Position numbers and translations under genes: made by a program
Notes under the pieces: model-generated
The model's database searches: none
Seen by the model: only the letters and a program-made list of their open reading frames with translations
Told to the model about the DNA's origin: nothing
Assembly (NCBI GenBank): GCA_035707105.1
Contig: DASSUI010000070.1
Coordinates: 1 to 8,708 of the forward strand
DNA: 8,708 nt
From: JACDAN01 sp035707105
GTDB lineage: Bacteria; Actinomycetota; Thermoleophilia; Gaiellales; Gaiellaceae
Direction of reading: 5' to 3'
Shown: positions 6,394-8,708 of the stretch, in pieces
How positions within the stretch are numbered: the first letter of the stretch is position 1
Layout: every line of letters starts with the position of its first letter

Positions 6394-7812
6394 GTGACTG
6401 ACAATCCGGTTGCAGCGAGCGAGGCCCTGATTCCGGCGCGTCCAGTCGTTTCTCCGCGGAGGCTGATCCTTCCTCTCGCTCTTGCCCAATTCATCTGCAG
6501 TTTCGCCGGCTCGAACATGAACGTGATGATCAACGACATCAGCGAGGACCTGGACACGACCGTCAAGGGCGTGCAGACCACGATCACCTTGTTCTTGCTG
6601 ATCATGGCGATCCTCATGATCCCCTGTAGCAAGCTGACAGACCGGTGGGGCCGCAAGCGATGCTTTATCGCAGGCCTCACGCTGTACGGAATCGGCGCTT
6701 TGCTAAGCGCGGTTTCCCCTGGTCTCGGTGTGCTGATCCTCGGCAACTCGGTGTTGGAAGGGGTCGGTACGGCGCTGTTGATCCCTCCCGTCTACATCCT
6801 CGCGACCATGTGGTTCCGCGATGTCACCTCGCGTGCCTGGGCCTTCGGCATGATCGGCGGGTTGGGAGGCGTTGGCGCTGCAGCAGGGCCGTTGATCGGC
6901 GGTCTCATCACAACGGGGATCAGCTGGCGGGCGGCGTTCGTCTTCCAGGCCGCAGTTGTCGCGACGATCATCCTCCTGAGCGGGCGGCTCGTCGATCCCG
7001 TGCCAGCGGACCCGAAGCGTCCCTTCGACGTGGTCGGAGCGATCCTGTCGGCGGTCGGCATGTTCTTCGTGGTCTTCGGGATCCTGCAGGCCGGCAGCAA
7101 CAACGCGCTCATGACTGTGTTCCTCGCGGTCGGAGCCGCGTTCCTGATCGGGTTCTTCTTCTTCGTCCGCGCCCGCGAGCGGGCGGGGAAGGAGCCGCTG
7201 TTGTCCTCCAGGCTGTTCAAGAACCGCACCTGCAACCTCGCCCTCGGCACTCAGAACATCCAATGGCTCGTTCTCATGGGGACATCATTCGTCGTCTCCG
7301 TCTTCCTACAAACCGTTCGTGGGTACAGCGCCATCGAGACAGGTGTGGTCTTCACCGCCGCGACCGTCGGCATCCTCGTCTCGTCTCTCGCCGCGAGCCG
7401 ACTCGCGAAGAAATACCCTCAGAAAACCCTCATCGTTGCTGGCTTCGTCGTCACTCTGATCGGAGTCGGACTCCTCCTCGCTTTGGTCGGAGTCTCGACG
7501 AGAGCCGTCGCCTTCGTGCCCGGACTACTACTGATCGGACTCGGGGTGGGAGCGATGCTGACTCCCTCCGTCAACGTCGTGCAGTCCAGTTTTCCCGAGG
7601 AGATGCAAGGTGAGATCTCGGGCCTCTCGCGGGCTGTGTCAAACCTGGGCTCGTCCTTCGGTACGGCGATCGCCGGCACGATCCTGGTGTCCGTCGTCGC
7701 CACCGGGAACCGGTCCTACGTGCTCGCGATGGTCTCCGTCGCCGTGCTGGGGCTCATCGGGCTCGTGGCGGCGCTGCTCCTTCCTGCCAAACCCGAGCCG
7801 CAGGCGAGTTGA
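6394..7812 (+). CDS. MFS transporter, DHA2-type (14-TM, EmrB/QacA-like)
   Basis: From GTG 6394 this is a 472-residue protein with about 14 hydrophobic helices (first near residues 24-41, last near 441-463), the DHA2 layout of proton-driven drug or metabolite exporters. Motifs are SKLTDRWGRKR (79-89, motif A between TM2 and TM3), LEGVGTALLIPP (121-132), GLGGVGAAAGPLIGGLI (156-172, antiporter motif C in TM5) and SWRAAF (177-182), typical of DHA2. The usual 'LDxTIVNVALP' in TM1 is replaced by a stretch around SNMNVMINDI (40-49), so the TM1 aspartate used for proton coupling in QacA-like pumps is absent. No in-frame ATG is usable. GTG 6394 follows GGTGTGGA at 6381-6388; TTG 6376 is an alternative. 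Substrate unknown. Base use is less GC-extreme than in the neighbours. Confidence 0.88.
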   Translation: MTDNPVAASEALIPARPVVSPRRLILPLALAQFICSFAGSNMNVMINDISEDLDTTVKGVQTTITLFLLIMAILMIPCSKLTDRWGRKRCFIAGLTLYGIGALLSAVSPGLGVLILGNSVLEGVGTALLIPPVYILATMWFRDVTSRAWAFGMIGGLGGVGAAAGPLIGGLITTGISWRAAFVFQAAVVATIILLSGRLVDPVPADPKRPFDVVGAILSAVGMFFVVFGILQAGSNNALMTVFLAVGAAFLIGFFFFVRARERAGKEPLLSSRLFKNRTCNLALGTQNIQWLVLMGTSFVVSVFLQTVRGYSAIETGVVFTAATVGILVSSLAASRLAKKYPQKTLIVAGFVVTLIGVGLLLALVGVSTRAVAFVPGLLLIGLGVGAMLTPSVNVVQSSFPEEMQGEISGLSRAVSNLGSSFGTAIAGTILVSVVATGNRSYVLAMVSVAVLGLIGLVAALLLPAKPEPQAS

Positions 7813-8011
7813 GGTACCCCGTCCCCGCTCAGGCGGTCCAAATTCGCTCCTGAAAGGTACGTCCGGCTAGCTCCGCTGTGCTGCTAACCCCTTCGGCTGC
7901 GACGCCGGCGGGCACCAGCTTGGTGGGGGTGGCCGTGTGTCACGCAGAATCCATCTCGCTCGTTCAAGTCCCGGACCAGAGAGAACGGTTCACCTCGTTA
8001 GGCTTGGCCTC
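7813..8011. other. Intergenic gap without a convincing gene
   Basis: These 199 bases lie between the MFS stop and the preferred start of the selenoprotein candidate. The frame of the latter is open back to GTG 7937, but residues read from 7937-8011 are not peroxiredoxin-like, so this part is probably a leader. I see no clear promoter, terminator or RNA gene. A minor hairpin (CACCA 7913-7917, TGGTG 7921-7925) and a tRNA T-loop-like string at 7962-7970 are noted, but neither supports a feature. Confidence 0.4.
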
Positions 8012-8482
8012 GTGTTGAGTGTCGGCGAGCCGATTCCCGACGTCGGCGTCTGGCTCGCGCCGCGAGAACCGGTGTCGCTTCGGGACCTTGTCTCTGAGGG
8101 ACCGATCATTCTTCTCTGGTACTTGTTCGACTGGTCGGGCACCTGAACGAACGAGATGGAGCTCCTGCGTGACAGGAGCCGGGACTTCGAGTCGGTCGGC
8201 GTCCGCGTCATGGCGGCCTCGCGAGATTCCGCGTGGTCGCACGTCGCGTGGATCCAGGCGCTCGACCTGAACTTCCCGCTGCTCTCGGACTGGAACGGCG
8301 ACGCGGTCCGCGGCTTCGGCATCGCCCGCGACTACCGCGGCATGGCCGACGTCGCGCGGCGGTCGGCGTTCCTCGTCGACACGGAGGGTACGGTCCGCGG
8401 CGCATGGGGCTACGAGGACGGCGACGTTCCGGACGTGGACGAGCTGCTCGCGGCCGCGCGGGCGTTGTCGCACTCGTCCTAG
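8012..8482 (+). CDS. Candidate selenocysteine-containing peroxiredoxin (AhpC/TSA family), in-frame TGA read as Sec45
   Basis: Read through one TGA, this is a 156-residue thioredoxin-fold peroxiredoxin: MLSVGEPIPDVGVWLA (N-terminal strand), SLRDLVSEGPIILLWYLFDW, then SGT-U-TNEMELLRDR at the peroxidatic loop, VRVMAASRDS, LNFPLLSDWNG (86-96), GFGIARDYRGM, and RSAFLVDTEGTVRG (117-130). In the PxxxTxxC active-site pattern, Thr is Ser42, the catalytic Cys is the TGA (45), and Pro is replaced by Leu38. Arg117 matches the conserved active-site arginine. Layout resembles mycobacterial AhpE, whose peroxidatic residue is also 45. There is no cysteine in the rest of the protein, so it would be a '1-Sec' enzyme reducing peroxides with an outside thiol. 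GTG 8012 gives the typical N-terminus; TTG 8015 and GTG 7937 are alternatives. Without recoding, translation stops after 44 residues. Sequencing error or a nonsense mutation is the main alternative. Confidence 0.75.
8144..8146 (+). other. In-frame TGA at the catalytic position, proposed selenocysteine codon
   Basis: The same reading frame continues on both sides of this TGA without any shift. The residues before it (FDWSGT) and after it (TNEMELLRD) form one continuous peroxiredoxin active-site segment. The TGA occupies exactly the peroxidatic cysteine position. Selenocysteine normally replaces a redox cysteine at such sites. Confidence 0.75.
8161..8179 (+). promoter_or_regulatory. SECIS-like stem-loop downstream of the TGA
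   Basis: GCTCCTG (8161-8167), loop CGTGA (8168-8172), CAGGAGC (8173-8179): a perfect 7-bp stem with a 5-nt loop. The loop begins 21 bases after the TGA, and a G is within its first two bases. Bacterial SECIS elements, which bind SelB, are local hairpins inside the coding region with a small G-containing apical loop about 16-37 bases after the UGA. It lacks an obvious bulged U as in E. coli fdhF, but SECIS shapes vary between lineages. Confidence 0.65.
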
Positions 8483-8708
8483 GCCTCTACCTCGCCGCCG
8501 GCGTCGTCTCCACCTGGCCGGCGCTTCGCGACGCGCGGTCGGCGTTCCTCGCCGAGGGCCTCGACGGGGTGCCGGGTGCAGCGGCGCCCGGCGACCACCT
8601 GCAGACCGTCTGGCAGCTCTGGCTTCCGGGCCACCAGCTCGGCCGCGGCGAGGCGCCGTGGCTCGACCCGTACAGCTTCCAGCCGGAGGTCGAGCCACGC
8701 ACGAACTT
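8404..8708 (+). CDS. GT-C-like multi-pass membrane protein, N-terminal fragment (3' end outside window)
   Basis: The frame is open from ATG 8404 to the window edge (101 complete codons). It reads an arginine-rich start, a hydrophobic helix AGVVALVLGLYLAAGVVSTW (residues about 20-39), then a loop with PGDHLQTVWQLWLPGHQLGRG and APWLDPYSFQPE. The pattern 'first TM helix, then GDxLQxxWxLWxxxHxLxxGxxPWxxxYxxxPE' is that of GT-C fold glycosyltransferase-like or related uncharacterised membrane proteins, whose first outside loop carries a catalytic acidic residue. The start is uncertain. ATG 8404 overlaps the peroxiredoxin gene by 79 bases and lacks a well-spaced ribosome site (GGAGGG at 8383-8388 is too far), but no other start occurs before the first helix. 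Some N-terminal arginines may reflect overlap with the other gene. Confidence 0.6.
   Translation, partial: MGLRGRRRSGRGRAARGRAGVVALVLGLYLAAGVVSTWPALRDARSAFLAEGLDGVPGAAAPGDHLQTVWQLWLPGHQLGRGEAPWLDPYSFQPEVEPRTN

Noticed and set aside
7913..7925. Small hairpin CACCA/TGGTG after the MFS gene as its terminator
   Set aside because: It has only five pairs and no T-tract, and lies about 100 bases after the stop. This is too weak to call.
7950..7990. tRNA or tRNA fragment suggested by the T-loop-like string TTCAAGT at 7963-7969
   Set aside because: The flanking bases do not pair as a T-stem, and no matching acceptor or anticodon arm is found upstream. It also does not fit a tRNA-Sec.
7937..8146. Separate short gene ending at TGA 8146, with a second gene starting at ATG 8156
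   Set aside because: Both pieces are in the same frame and together make one peroxiredoxin. The split falls on the catalytic codon, and the ATG at 8156 has no good ribosome site.
8012..8482. Peroxiredoxin pseudogene with a nonsense mutation
   Set aside because: Not excluded, but disfavoured. There is no second lesion, the stop is TGA at the exact active-site Cys position, and a SECIS-like hairpin follows at the right distance.

Overview
The window is very GC-rich with GTG starts, 4-base start/stop overlaps and tightly packed genes, which fits a high-GC actinobacterium. The mixture of an ECF sigma factor with a membrane beta-propeller partner, a GCS2-type ligase, short hairpin-rich gaps and a GT-C-like membrane protein suggests the Thermoleophilia (Gaiella/Solirubrobacter relatives). 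That placement is inference, since no rRNA or marker gene is present.

Layout, left to right. (1) Positions 2-1356 hold the tail of a RidA-family protein translationally coupled to a YbdK/GCS2-type carboxylate-amine ligase. (2) Positions 1355-1500 hold four short inverted repeats in a row, probably termination or processing structures. (3) Positions 1620-3352 hold an ECF sigma factor coupled to a single-pass membrane protein with six WD40/TolB-like repeats, probably its anti-sigma or sensor partner. (4) Convergent to it, with three bases between stops, is a minus-strand YCII-domain protein (3356-3691). (5) Divergent from that gene is a two-gene unit, an SCP2 lipid-binding-domain protein overlapping a 688-residue glycogen-debranching-type glycosidase (3842-6252). 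(6) A 14-TM DHA2-type MFS exporter (6394-7812) follows a perfect 7-bp hairpin. Its base composition is less GC-extreme than the flanks. (7) After a 199-base gap with no convincing gene comes a peroxiredoxin-like gene (8012-8482). (8) A multi-pass GT-C-like membrane protein begins at about 8404 and runs off the right edge.

The most notable item is the peroxiredoxin-like gene. It is open from end to end except for one in-frame TGA (8144-8146) that sits exactly where the peroxidatic cysteine of AhpC/TSA peroxiredoxins belongs. The rest of the protein has no cysteine. A perfect 7-bp stem with a 5-nt loop lies 14 bases after the TGA, at a distance and with a loop composition typical of bacterial SECIS elements. 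I read this as a selenocysteine-containing peroxiredoxin (Sec45), not as a broken gene. Sec-containing peroxiredoxins are known elsewhere (e.g. Eubacterium acidaminophilum PrxU). What may be new is this one-Sec, zero-Cys subfamily in this lineage. Automated gene callers would report it as two fragments.
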